Shown piece by piece: positions 1 through 7,251 of a DNA stretch of 14,303 bases (position 1 is its first letter; the number at the start of each line of letters is the position of its first letter). Under the pieces are notes generated by a model that searched no databases, was not told the origin of the DNA, and saw only the letters and a program-made list of their open reading frames with translations. The DNA comes from Bacteroidales bacterium. Its GTDB lineage: Bacteria > Bacteroidota > Bacteroidia > Bacteroidales > UBA932. The stretch lies in NCBI GenBank assembly GCA_024401915.1, contig JAKSKA010000015.1:1-14303 (forward strand), read 5' to 3'. The position numbers and the translations under genes are program-made.

Positions 1-52
1 AGAATGCGAAATTCTTCTTTCCGTGGCGCTGTAAACGAATTTTAACAGCCAT
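1..52 (-). CDS. rpsP: 30S ribosomal protein S16, N-terminal fragment (cut by window edge)
   Basis: Reading the minus strand from an ATG at 52-50 gives MAVKIRLQRHGKKNFAF before the window ends. This is the conserved start of bacterial S16 (MAVKIRL-x-RHG-x-KK), a small-subunit protein that binds 16S rRNA early in 30S assembly. Only 17 codons are visible, so length and C-terminus cannot be judged. It lies downstream of lspA on the same strand, 80 bp after the lspA stop, with its own promoter-like sequence in between. The match to the family start is distinctive enough for a confident call despite the short fragment. Confidence 0.9.
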   Translation of the reverse strand, partial: MAVKIRLQRHGKKNFAF

Positions 53-105
53 TGTTAATCTGTTTTTAAAAGTTAAACCTATATTGCTCTACTCGAGAGC
101 GGGTG

Positions 106-137
106 CAAAGATACTTAAAATATTTTTAGCAATCAAT
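106..137 (-). promoter_or_regulatory. Probable promoter of rpsP
   Basis: The minus strand reads TATCTTTG at 113-106, a full match to the Bacteroidetes -7 element TAnnTTTG. ATTG lies 20 bp upstream at 137-134, a 3/4 match to the -33 element TTTG, partly inside the lspA stop region. Transcription would begin near 100. A short inverted repeat (GCTCT-5 nt-AGAGC, 86-100) would then sit at the very 5' end of the rpsP mRNA, which would have a leader of about 48 nt. No T-run follows the repeat, so it is not a convincing lspA terminator. Confidence 0.55.
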
Positions 138-675
138 TCTTGGAAAAGAATTTCCACTGGAACAGAATCAGATAGAAGGCTCCCACCGTTACGCAGCTGT
201 CCGCGAAGTTGAACACAGGGCTGAAGAAATAGACCTTGTCGGCATCCCGGATTATGGGGAAATAGAACATATCGACCACAAGGCCCTGAAGCAGGGGACG
301 GTGCGGCGTATAGATCAGGCCGTAGAAAAGGCAGTCCAGCACGTTCCCAATAGCGCCGGCATCGATCAGCGTCAAACCGATCAGGACACCGAGCGGCACC
401 GTCTTGTCCTTGCACAGCCTGGATATCCACCAGGTCAGGACTATCGACAGCACTATACGGAAAGAGCTCAGCACATACTTGCCGGCAACGCCTCCGAAGG
501 CCATCCCGAAAGCCATTCCGTCATTCTCGACGAAACAGAGCCGGCACCACTGTCCTATCAGAGGAATCTGCTCTCCCAATGACATATTCGCCTTGACCAG
601 GGTCTTTATGACCTGGTCTACGACGACAAGGGCGACGCCCAGAATGACAAGCTTGGAACCCTTGGAAAGTTTCAT
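133..675 (-). CDS. lspA: Lipoprotein signal peptidase (signal peptidase II)
   Basis: LspA is an inner-membrane aspartic protease that removes the signal peptide of prolipoproteins after Lgt adds diacylglycerol; globomycin inhibits it. The 180-residue product has four hydrophobic segments, an early conserved Asp (VVVDQVIK, D20) and the NDGMAFGM box (51-58). The catalytic Asp pair is in GAIGNVLDCLFYG (D114) and FNFADSCV (D159). About 35 residues separate the last two boxes, longer than in E. coli, as is common in Bacteroidetes enzymes. ATG at 675 lies 2 bp after the dksA-like stop, so the gene is the third cistron of ileS–dksA–lspA. The lipoprotein encoded at 5735-6847 would be one of its substrates. 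Confidence 0.96.
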   Translation of the reverse strand: MKLSKGSKLVILGVALVVVDQVIKTLVKANMSLGEQIPLIGQWCRLCFVENDGMAFGMAFGGVAGKYVLSSFRIVLSIVLTWWISRLCKDKTVPLGVLIGLTLIDAGAIGNVLDCLFYGLIYTPHRPLLQGLVVDMFYFPIIRDADKVYFFSPVFNFADSCVTVGAFYLILFQWKFFSKN

Positions 676-677
676 AA

Positions 678-1091
678 CTAGTTCTTACCCTGCTTGCTGA
701 GCATCTCCTTGGCTTCCACCGTAAGGGTGGCGTGAGGGACGAGGCGCAGACGCTCCTTGGGTATGAGCTTTCCTGTCACGCGGCAGATGCCGTAGGTCTT
801 GTTCTCGATCCTTACAAGGGCAGCCTCGAGGTTCTGTATGAACTTGTACTGGCGCTGGGCGAGATTGCTGGCCTCTTCCTTGGTAAGCTGGAACGCTCCG
901 TCATCCTCAACGGTCTTGAACGTAGGGGAAGTATCCTCTATATCGTTCGTTCCTCCGTGCATAATGACCTCGCGCAAAGTAGCATACTCGGCCTTCGCCT
1001 TATCAAGCATACCGGTAATGATTCCCCTGAACTCTTCAAGTTCCTCATCGGAGTACCTTGTACGTTCCGTGTTGTTGATTTCTTCTGCCAT
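678..1091 (-). CDS. TraR/DksA family transcription factor with degenerate zinc finger
   Basis: The 137-residue protein has a helical, charged N-terminal half (likely the coiled coil that enters the RNA polymerase secondary channel) and a DksA/TraR-type C-terminal domain. The C-terminal signature YGICRVTGKLIPKERL (100-115) and PHATLTVEAK (119-128) aligns with the family, but the four zinc ligands C-x2-C…C-x2-C read C103, T106, T124, A127, so only one Cys is left. I recall similar losses in other Bacteroidetes homologues, so this is probably lineage-typical rather than damage. The open frame runs upstream to 1145, but the ATG at 1091 is preferred because it gives the normal N-terminus and lies 11 bp after the ileS stop. 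It presumably modulates transcription with or without ppGpp; this is not shown by sequence. Confidence 0.88.
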   Translation of the reverse strand: MAEEINNTERTRYSDEELEEFRGIITGMLDKAKAEYATLREVIMHGGTNDIEDTSPTFKTVEDDGAFQLTKEEASNLAQRQYKFIQNLEAALVRIENKTYGICRVTGKLIPKERLRLVPHATLTVEAKEMLSKQGKN

Positions 1092-1102
1092 AGCTTTTGG
1101 TA

Positions 1103-4100
1103 TTATTTGCGTGAAACTTTTATCTTGATCGAACCCTCTCCCCACTCCACGTCATAGGCATCCGCTCCGGCCTTTGAGAGAGGCTGCAGGGACACATTGG
1201 TGGAAAGGGTCTGGGATGCGACGTAAGCGCCGAACGAGTCGAGGCAGTCGCGTATCTCCTCATAGGCCTTTCCGTCGGCATAGACCGTGGTCTCTATCCT
1301 GTCCGTGACGTCGAAGTCCGCCGTCTTGCGGAGATTCTGTATGGGACGGACCAGTTCCCTGGCGTTGCCCTCACGAACAAGCTCGGGAGTCAGCGTGATG
1401 TCGAGGGCGAGGGTCAGCGCGCCTTCGGATGCCACGAGCCAGCCGGGCATATCCTCTGAGTGGATCTCATAGTCAGCCTTCGTGAGGATGACGTCACCAC
1501 CGGGGAGGGAAAGCGTATAATCGCCCTCGCAGCGCTCTATTTCCGCTATCTGAGCCTGGTCCATTGAGGGGAACGCGGCGGCGATCTCCTTCATCCTCGG
1601 CCCATAGGTCTTGCCGAGGGTCTTGAAATTCGGTTTGATCTTCTTCGTGATGACTCCCGTCGTATCGGAGATGAACTGTGCGTCCTTGACGTTGACTTCG
1701 GCGAGGATCACGTTCTTCACCGCCTCGAGCTTTTCCTTGAGGGCTCCGCTCACCACGGGAATGACAAGGCGCGGAAGAGGCTGCTTCACGTTGATGCCCA
1801 CTTTCTTGCGGAGCGCGAGCACCATCGAGCAGGACTTCTGCGCAAGCGCCATCCTCTCCTCGAGGGCCTCGTCCATAACGGAAGGGTCCGCCTCCGGCAT
1901 AAGCTCGAAATGGACGGAACCGTTTCCGCCGGTAAGGTCGCACCAGAGCCTGTCCATAAAGAACGGAGCGATAGGAGCGGCGAGCAGAGCAACGGTCTTG
2001 AGCACGCTGTAAACGGTGTTGTATGCGGAGACCTTGTCTTCAGACATACCGGAAACCCACATCCTCTTCTTGTTGAGGCGTATGTACCAGTTGCTGAAAT
2101 CATCACACACGAAATCCTGGATAAGACGTCCGGCTGTGGTGATGTCGTAATCCTCATAACTTGCGCGGACAGATGCTATCAGGGTGTTGAGCCTGCTCTC
2201 CATCCACCTGTCGAACTCGGGACGGGAGTCGCGGCTGACCGCGGATGCGGCGGGATCGTATGCGTCTATGTTGGCGTACTGGGCGAAAAGCGAGTAGGAG
2301 TTATAGAGCGTGCCGAAGAATTTGCGGCGCACCTCGTCCACTCCGGCCTCATCGAAGCGCAGGTTGTCCCAGGGCTGGGCATTCGTCATCATATACCAGC
2401 GGAGCGCGTCGGCCCCGTAGGTGTCGAGAGCCTTGAAGGGATCGACGGCGTTGCCGAGACGCTTGCTCATCTTGTTCCCGTTGCGGTCAAGCACGAGGCC
2501 GTTGGAAATCACGCGCTTGAAGGCGGGGGTGCCGCTGACCATCGTATGGATTGCGTGGAGGGTATAGAACCATCCGCGGGTCTGGTCGACGCCCTCGGCT
2601 ATGAAGTCGGCCGTCGTGCCGAAATCCGGAGTGTCGGCTCCACGAAGGCCCGTCTGGGCATCAGGCATAGCGCCGGAGTCGAACCAGACGTCGATCAGGT
2701 CGGTTTCGCGCACCATCCTGCGGCCCGTGGGGCTCACAAGGAAGATATTGTCCACATAAGGCCTGTGGAGGTCGATCCTGTCATAGTTCTCCTTCGACAT
2801 ATCCTCGGGGTCGAAGCCGAGTTCGCGGAAAGGATTTTTCTCCATCATCCCTGCCACAACCGACTTCTCTATCTCATCATAGAGCTCCTTCACGCTTCCT
2901 ATGCACTTCTCCTCCCTGCCGTCTTCCGTTCTCCAGATAGGCAGCGGAGTGCCCCAGAAGCGGCTGCGGCTGAGATTCCAGTCCTGGATATTCTCGAGCC
3001 ACTGGCCGAAACGTCCCGTTCCGGTGGACTCGGGCTTCCAGGTGATCTGCCTGTTGAGCGCAACCATCTCGTCCTTCACGGCCGAAGCCCTGATGAACCA
3101 GGAATCGAGAGGGAAATAGAGCACCGGGAGGTCAGTACGCCAGCTGTGGGGATAGCTGTGGACGTGTTTCTGTATCTTGAACGCGCGGCCGTCGGCCTTC
3201 AGCATCATACAGATATCGACGTCAAGCGTGGGGTCTTCAGGATTCTCGTTCTTCTCGAAATACTGCTTGTAGCCCTTCTTCACATAGCGTCCCGCGAATT
3301 CGGAATACTCCGGAGCGACGCGCTGCGAAGAATATTCAGGGTCAAGGTCTTCGATACGATAGAAGCGTCCCTGGCGGTCCACCTGCGCCTGGGGGTTGCC
3401 GTCACGGTCAAGGACCATCATAGGGGCAATTCCGGCAGCAGCGGCCACCTTCTTGTCGTCCGCACCGAAAGTGGGGGCGATATGGACAATTCCGGTTCCG
3501 TCCTCCGTGGTCACGTAATCACCGGCGATCACGCGGAACGCGTCGCCTTCGAGAGGCTTGAACCAGGGGATAAGCTGTTCGTAGCGCATACCGACGAGTT
3601 CGCTCCCGCGGAAAGTCCCGGGCAGCACCTCATAAGGCAGCTTGTCGTTGAACCAGGCACCGACGAGAGCCTTCGCAACGATATAGACGGCTTCTTGTCC
3701 CGTGTAGGGATTGGTGGACTTCACCTTCACATACTCGATGTTCGGGCCGACGCAGAGCGCCGTATTGGAAGGAAGGGTCCAGGGCGTCGTGGTCCAGGCG
3801 AGGAAATAGAGGTTCTTCTCCCCCACCACCTTGAACTGCGCGGTCACGGTCGTGTCCGTAACGTCGCGGTAGCAGCCGGGCTGGTTGAGTTCGTGAGAGC
3901 TCAATCCCGTGCCGTCGGTAGGCGAATAAGGCTGGATGGTATAGCCCTTGTAAAGAAGGCCCTTGTCGTAGATCTTCTTAAGCAGCCACCACAAGGTCTC
4001 GATATAGCGGTTGTCGTAGGTGATATACGGGTCATCCATATCCACCCAGTAGCCGACACGCTCCGTCATATTGCGCCATTCTGCCGTATATTTCATCACT

Positions 4101-4468
4101 TCGGCGCGGCAGGTGCGGTTATATTCCTCAATCGATATCTTCGTGCCGATATCGGCCTTGGTGATACCGAGTTTCTTCTCCACGCCGAGTTCGACGGGAA
4201 GCCCGTGGGTATCCCAGCCGGCACGGCGGCGGACCTTATATCCGGTCTGCGTCTTGTAGCGGCAGACTGCGTCCTTTATGGAACGGGCCATCACGTGATG
4301 GATGCCCGGCATTCCGTTAGCCGATGGCGGGCCTTCGAAGAAAACGAACTCGGGAGCGCCCTCACGGAGCTCGAGAGTCTTTCCGAAAGCATCCATTTCC
4401 TTCCAGCGATCGAGGACTTCATTCCCCGCCGCCACCAAATCAAGGCCTTTGTATTCTTTGAATGTCAT
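1103..4468 (-). CDS. ileS: Isoleucyl-tRNA synthetase, type 2, with GIHH in place of HIGH
   Basis: IleRS charges tRNA-Ile with isoleucine in the cytoplasm and edits misactivated valine. The 1121-residue length and KMSKR loop (666-670, followed by LGN) indicate the eukaryote-like type 2 class. The Rossmann core starts at PPSANG (47-52). The class I HIGH tetrapeptide is GIHH (55-58, DNA 4295-4306), with first and third residues exchanged. The CP1 editing domain carries TTTPWTLPSN (226-235) and GTGIVHIAPTFGADD (324-338). WNLSRSRFWGTPLPIW (497-512) and VWFDSGAMPDAQ (594-605) complete the core, followed by an anticodon-binding domain and a long C-terminal region without a Cys4 zinc site. It heads the ileS–dksA–lspA operon. 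Type 2 enzymes are generally mupirocin-tolerant. Confidence 0.97.
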   Translation of the reverse strand: MTFKEYKGLDLVAAGNEVLDRWKEMDAFGKTLELREGAPEFVFFEGPPSANGMPGIHHVMARSIKDAVCRYKTQTGYKVRRRAGWDTHGLPVELGVEKKLGITKADIGTKISIEEYNRTCRAEVMKYTAEWRNMTERVGYWVDMDDPYITYDNRYIETLWWLLKKIYDKGLLYKGYTIQPYSPTDGTGLSSHELNQPGCYRDVTDTTVTAQFKVVGEKNLYFLAWTTTPWTLPSNTALCVGPNIEYVKVKSTNPYTGQEAVYIVAKALVGAWFNDKLPYEVLPGTFRGSELVGMRYEQLIPWFKPLEGDAFRVIAGDYVTTEDGTGIVHIAPTFGADDKKVAAAAGIAPMMVLDRDGNPQAQVDRQGRFYRIEDLDPEYSSQRVAPEYSEFAGRYVKKGYKQYFEKNENPEDPTLDVDICMMLKADGRAFKIQKHVHSYPHSWRTDLPVLYFPLDSWFIRASAVKDEMVALNRQITWKPESTGTGRFGQWLENIQDWNLSRSRFWGTPLPIWRTEDGREEKCIGSVKELYDEIEKSVVAGMMEKNPFRELGFDPEDMSKENYDRIDLHRPYVDNIFLVSPTGRRMVRETDLIDVWFDSGAMPDAQTGLRGADTPDFGTTADFIAEGVDQTRGWFYTLHAIHTMVSGTPAFKRVISNGLVLDRNGNKMSKRLGNAVDPFKALDTYGADALRWYMMTNAQPWDNLRFDEAGVDEVRRKFFGTLYNSYSLFAQYANIDAYDPAASAVSRDSRPEFDRWMESRLNTLIASVRASYEDYDITTAGRLIQDFVCDDFSNWYIRLNKKRMWVSGMSEDKVSAYNTVYSVLKTVALLAAPIAPFFMDRLWCDLTGGNGSVHFELMPEADPSVMDEALEERMALAQKSCSMVLALRKKVGINVKQPLPRLVIPVVSGALKEKLEAVKNVILAEVNVKDAQFISDTTGVITKKIKPNFKTLGKTYGPRMKEIAAAFPSMDQAQIAEIERCEGDYTLSLPGGDVILTKADYEIHSEDMPGWLVASEGALTLALDITLTPELVREGNARELVRPIQNLRKTADFDVTDRIETTVYADGKAYEEIRDCLDSFGAYVASQTLSTNVSLQPLSKAGADAYDVEWGEGSIKIKVSRK

Positions 4469-4486
4469 AAAAAATGCCTATTTTTG
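4457..4486 (+). promoter_or_regulatory. Promoter of cvpA–tsaB
   Basis: On the plus strand TTTG (4457-4460, inside the ileS 5' coding end) is followed after 18 bp by TATTTTTG (4479-4486), matching TTTG…TAnnTTTG. The start site would be near 4492 and the leader about 48 nt. The spacer is 1-2 bp shorter than in the other promoters of this window. The site overlaps the ileS leader and start codon. Confidence 0.6.
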
Positions 4487-4504
4487 CATTTGTCTATAAG
4501 TCTA

Positions 4505-4535
4505 CAAATATAGCAATTATAGTTCGCAAAACAAA
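4505..4535 (-). promoter_or_regulatory. Promoter of the ileS–dksA–lspA operon
   Basis: On the minus strand TTTG (4535-4532) is followed after exactly 19 bp by TATATTTG (4512-4505), a complete match to the Bacteroidetes vegetative promoter. The start site would be near 4499, giving a leader of about 30 nt. That leader contains the inverted repeat AAATGC-8 nt-GCATTT (4491-4472) just before the start codon. The -7 element faces the -7 element of the cvpA promoter from 18 bp away. Confidence 0.75.
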
Positions 4536-4539
4536 AGTT

Positions 4540-5043
4540 ATGGCCATTCTGGATATAGTTATTCTCTGCCTCTTCGTCCCGGCGATAGTCCAGGGCATCT
4601 CGAAAGGCTTTGTTTCCCAACTGATAAGCATAGTGTCCATACTTGCCGGTCTATGGGCCGGATTCAAGTTCTCAGAAGTCCTCGCAGCCTGGCTGGGACA
4701 GTACATCACGATGGATGCCGGCGTGCTGCGCGTCATCTGTTTCATAGTCGCCGCCCTGATTGCGATCGTGGTCCTGAACCTGCTCGGTGACCTGTTGACC
4801 AAACTTCTCCAATCGGCGTCACTCGGCTGGCTGAACAGGATCACAGGCCTGATCTTCGCCATCCTCAAGGCCGCCCTGATAATAGGCCTTCTGATCCTTC
4901 TCTTCGATTCGATAAACGCGAAATTCCATTTCATCAAGGAGGAGGTCTTTGACAACGCCGTGGTTTACGGTGCCGTAAAAGACTTCGCCCAGAAGATATT
5001 ACCCGACATCAAAAGCCTGATCGCAGGCATCCCCAATGCATAG
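4540..5043 (+). CDS. cvpA: CvpA family membrane protein
   Basis: The 167-residue product is almost entirely hydrophobic, with about four membrane segments (roughly 4-22, 28-46, 64-87 and 103-125) and a more polar C-terminal tail. The segment LGWLNRITGLIFAILKA is the family hallmark (small protein with LG-x-L-NR-x-x-G before the last helix). CvpA homologues are inner-membrane proteins named for colicin V production; in several bacteria they affect envelope stress tolerance, but the biochemical role is unknown. The frame is open from 4474, but ATG at 4540 gives the family N-terminus and fits the promoter; the upstream residues would be non-hydrophobic junk. Its last 8 bp overlap tsaB, so the two are probably translationally coupled. 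Isoleucine is often encoded by AUA (5 of the first 8). Confidence 0.88.
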   Translation: MAILDIVILCLFVPAIVQGISKGFVSQLISIVSILAGLWAGFKFSEVLAAWLGQYITMDAGVLRVICFIVAALIAIVVLNLLGDLLTKLLQSASLGWLNRITGLIFAILKAALIIGLLILLFDSINAKFHFIKEEVFDNAVVYGAVKDFAQKILPDIKSLIAGIPNA

Positions 5044-5743
5044 AATCATATTGATCGAGACATCGACGGCTCTTTGTTCGACCGCCCTGTCAGAAGACGG
5101 AAAAACAATTTCCAGCCGCGAGAGCGACACACCGCGCGCCCACGCCGCAATGACAGCACCTTTCATAAAGGAGATGCTGGACGAGAAAGGCATAAGCGTA
5201 GCGGACTGCGACGCAGTGTGCGTCAGCGCAGGTCCCGGTTCGTACACCGGTTTGAGGGTGGGGGCATCGACCGCAAAGGGCCTTTGCTTCGCATCCGGAA
5301 AGCCTCTGCTCAGCATCAACACCCTCGACGTCCTGGTGCAGCAGGCTCTGGACGACAACCTTGTCCCGGAGGGCTGCAGCTGCGTGGTCCCGATGATTGA
5401 CGCCCGCAGGATGGAGGTCTATTCCGCCATCTATGAAATATGCCCCGACAGGCGTGGATTCAGGAGAGTGGCCGAAATCGAGCCCGGCATAGTGGACGCG
5501 GACAGCTTGGCGGACAAGCTTGCGGAAGGGCAGGTATGGTTCATCGGAGACGGGGCTGCGAAATGCGCCGGGGTCATAACGTCCGCAAACGCCTCGTTCG
5601 TGCAGCTATGCCCCAATGCGGCAGCAATGTCATCGCTGGCCGAGAAGCTCCTGAACGAAAAAAAGTTCGAAGACACTGCGTACTTCGAACCTTTCTATCT
5701 CAAGCAGTTTGTCGCTACGACAAGCCGCAAGAAGCTATTTTAA
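5036..5743 (+). CDS. tsaB: tRNA threonylcarbamoyladenosine biosynthesis protein TsaB
   Basis: TsaB is the inactive ASKHA-fold partner of TsaD; with TsaE they transfer threonylcarbamoyl from TsaC product to A37 of ANN-decoding tRNAs. The 235-residue product starts MHRIILIETSTALCSTAL, typical of the family, and has the hallmark GPGSYTGLRVG (66-76) followed by TAKGL. The length is normal. ATG at 5036 overlaps the end of cvpA by 8 bp, indicating co-translation. The modified tRNAs include tRNA-Ile, so the gene is a functional neighbour of ileS across the divergent promoter region. Its stop codon overlaps the convergent lipoprotein gene by 9 bp. Confidence 0.95.
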   Translation: MHRIILIETSTALCSTALSEDGKTISSRESDTPRAHAAMTAPFIKEMLDEKGISVADCDAVCVSAGPGSYTGLRVGASTAKGLCFASGKPLLSINTLDVLVQQALDDNLVPEGCSCVVPMIDARRMEVYSAIYEICPDRRGFRRVAEIEPGIVDADSLADKLAEGQVWFIGDGAAKCAGVITSANASFVQLCPNAAAMSSLAEKLLNEKKFEDTAYFEPFYLKQFVATTSRKKLF

Positions 5744-6847
5744 AACCTTAGAGAGGCGCTCCCTGAGAGCCTTCTCCCCGGAAACCGAAGCCGTCGAGAT
5801 CTCCCCGTTCTCTATGAGGACGGAGCACGGGAGGGATGAAACCTTGTAAAGCATAGGAGCCACGGATGCGAGGCCGTTGCCGTCGTTCACGTTTATCCAC
5901 GGCAGTTTCTGGGAGCGGACGACGTTACCCCACGCCACCTTGTCGGGAGAGAGGCAGACGGAATAAATCTCGAGCCCCCTGGATGAATACTCGCGGTACA
6001 GGGGCTTGAGCACGTCCAGGTTCATCATCTTCTGAGCAACATCGGACGCATCCCAGAAATGGAGGATGATGACCTTTGCATCCACAGAACTCAGCGCACG
6101 CTTCTCCCCGTTCACATCGGGCATATTGAGTTCCGGGAAGTTCAGGACCCTGGCATCCTTCATCTTCAGGCTGACGCCCAGTTCGCGTTCGCGGCGCTGC
6201 GTCTCCTTTTCGAGGGCCCTGACATAGCGCGACTGCGGATAGACCTTCTTCAGGGAATCGGTGATACTGCGGAACACGACGGCGTCCGAGTTCTGCGCGA
6301 AGACCGGCGAACCGGCATTGATCCTCTGGTAGAGGACCGGTATGTTCGTGAGCGAGAACGGACCCGCCATCATACGGCGGAGCATCGAGCGGTAGTGGCT
6401 GACGTAAAGCTTAGAGGCGGCAGCCGCATCGCCATCATCGGCAGCCTTGCGGAGCGAGGACATAAACGAGGCGAACTCCAGTTCCACGTCACGCAGGGCG
6501 GCGGAGCCCTCCGAGCCTGCTACGGTCCAGTTACCCAGCGTATCAGCCTCGACCTCCACCTTTTCGCCGCCTTCAAGCAGAAGGGATGCAATCTTGGTGT
6601 CGCCATAGAAGAGGTATACGAACTCGGGCTCACCCTTTGCCACATCCAGACTATATGACGCACATCCCCGGGCATCGGTCTCCAGGGTATCCAGCACCTT
6701 GTAGGTGTTGGTTTCCAGCTGTTTCACAATTATTTCGGAAGCCGGGGCACCGGCGACCGAAAGTTCAACGCGCGCCCTGTTGCCACAGGAGACGGCAAAA
6801 AACGCCGAAACGGCGGCCAGGGCTGCAATGCGGGCGTATGCTTTCAT
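5735..6847 (-). CDS. Predicted lipoprotein with thioredoxin-like domain lacking the CxxC
   Basis: The 370-residue protein starts with a lipoprotein signal peptide ending in AVSC (Cys21, then GN), so it is probably anchored in an outer or inner membrane leaflet after LspA cleavage. Residues about 25-110 resemble the N-terminal beta domain of Bacteroidetes TlpA-like proteins (DUF4369 type). A helical middle follows (about 115-225), then a thioredoxin-like domain (about 233-370). In that domain the usual FWASWCGPC reads FWDASDVAQ (264-272), so both redox cysteines are replaced (D269, Q272), while the cis-proline is kept (LPCSVLI, P340). It cannot act as a CxxC oxidoreductase and may be a binding or scaffolding protein. 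ATG lies 2 bp after the HIT gene, so it is the third cistron after greA. Exact function is unknown. Confidence 0.85.
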   Translation of the reverse strand: MKAYARIAALAAVSAFFAVSCGNRARVELSVAGAPASEIIVKQLETNTYKVLDTLETDARGCASYSLDVAKGEPEFVYLFYGDTKIASLLLEGGEKVEVEADTLGNWTVAGSEGSAALRDVELEFASFMSSLRKAADDGDAAAASKLYVSHYRSMLRRMMAGPFSLTNIPVLYQRINAGSPVFAQNSDAVVFRSITDSLKKVYPQSRYVRALEKETQRRERELGVSLKMKDARVLNFPELNMPDVNGEKRALSSVDAKVIILHFWDASDVAQKMMNLDVLKPLYREYSSRGLEIYSVCLSPDKVAWGNVVRSQKLPWINVNDGNGLASVAPMLYKVSSLPCSVLIENGEISTASVSGEKALRERLSKVLK

Positions 6848-6849
6848 TT

Positions 6850-7251
6850 TCAGAGTTTCTGGAATTCGGCGAGGATGGCTGCGGCGGTCCTGTCCATCTC
6901 CTCATCGGAAATCACCGGACGCTCCTTGCGGAAGTCCAGGTCCCCTTCTGTCTGGAGAGGAACGAGGTGGATATGCGTATGGGGCACCTCCATTCCGAGG
7001 ACTGCAACGCCGACACGCTTGCAGGGAACGGCAGCCTTGATGGCTTTCGCGACCTTGGCCGCGAACTCCCACAGACCGGCGTAGGTACTGCTGTCGAGGT
7101 TGAAGATATAGTCGTCCTCGACGTTCCTGGGAATGACGAGGGTATGGCCCTTTGCGAGAGGGCTGATATCAAGGAAGGCGTAGAACTCATCGTTCTGCGC
7201 CACCATACGCGAAGGGATTTCCCCTTTCGCTATCTTCGTGAAGATTGTCAT
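6850..7251 (-). CDS. HIT family nucleotide-binding hydrolase
   Basis: The 133-residue protein shows the full histidine-triad fold: the start TIFTKIAKGEIPSRMV, the DISPLAKGHTLVIPR strand (28-42) and the active-site triad HTHIHLVP (H91, H93, H95; H93 would be the nucleophile). Family members hydrolyse phosphoramidate or other nucleotide monophosphate conjugates such as AMP-lysine or Ap4A. The substrate cannot be told from sequence. The length matches bacterial Hint-like proteins. The ATG overlaps the greA stop in an ATGA arrangement (7248-7251), so translation is likely coupled to greA. Pairing of greA with a HIT gene is familiar in Bacteroidetes. Confidence 0.94.
   Translation of the reverse strand: MTIFTKIAKGEIPSRMVAQNDEFYAFLDISPLAKGHTLVIPRNVEDDYIFNLDSSTYAGLWEFAAKVAKAIKAAVPCKRVGVAVLGMEVPHTHIHLVPLQTEGDLDFRKERPVISDEEMDRTAAAILAEFQKL

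Noticed and set aside
1910..4513. An 867-codon open frame entirely antisense to ileS
   Set aside because: Its length comes from the codon bias of ileS on the other strand. The translation has no recognisable domain and starts inside ileS, while ileS is intact and conserved throughout.
5753..5769. GC-rich imperfect hairpin near the lipoprotein stop as a terminator
   Set aside because: It lies within coding sequence, has a mismatch and is followed only by TTTT after several bases; too weak to call.
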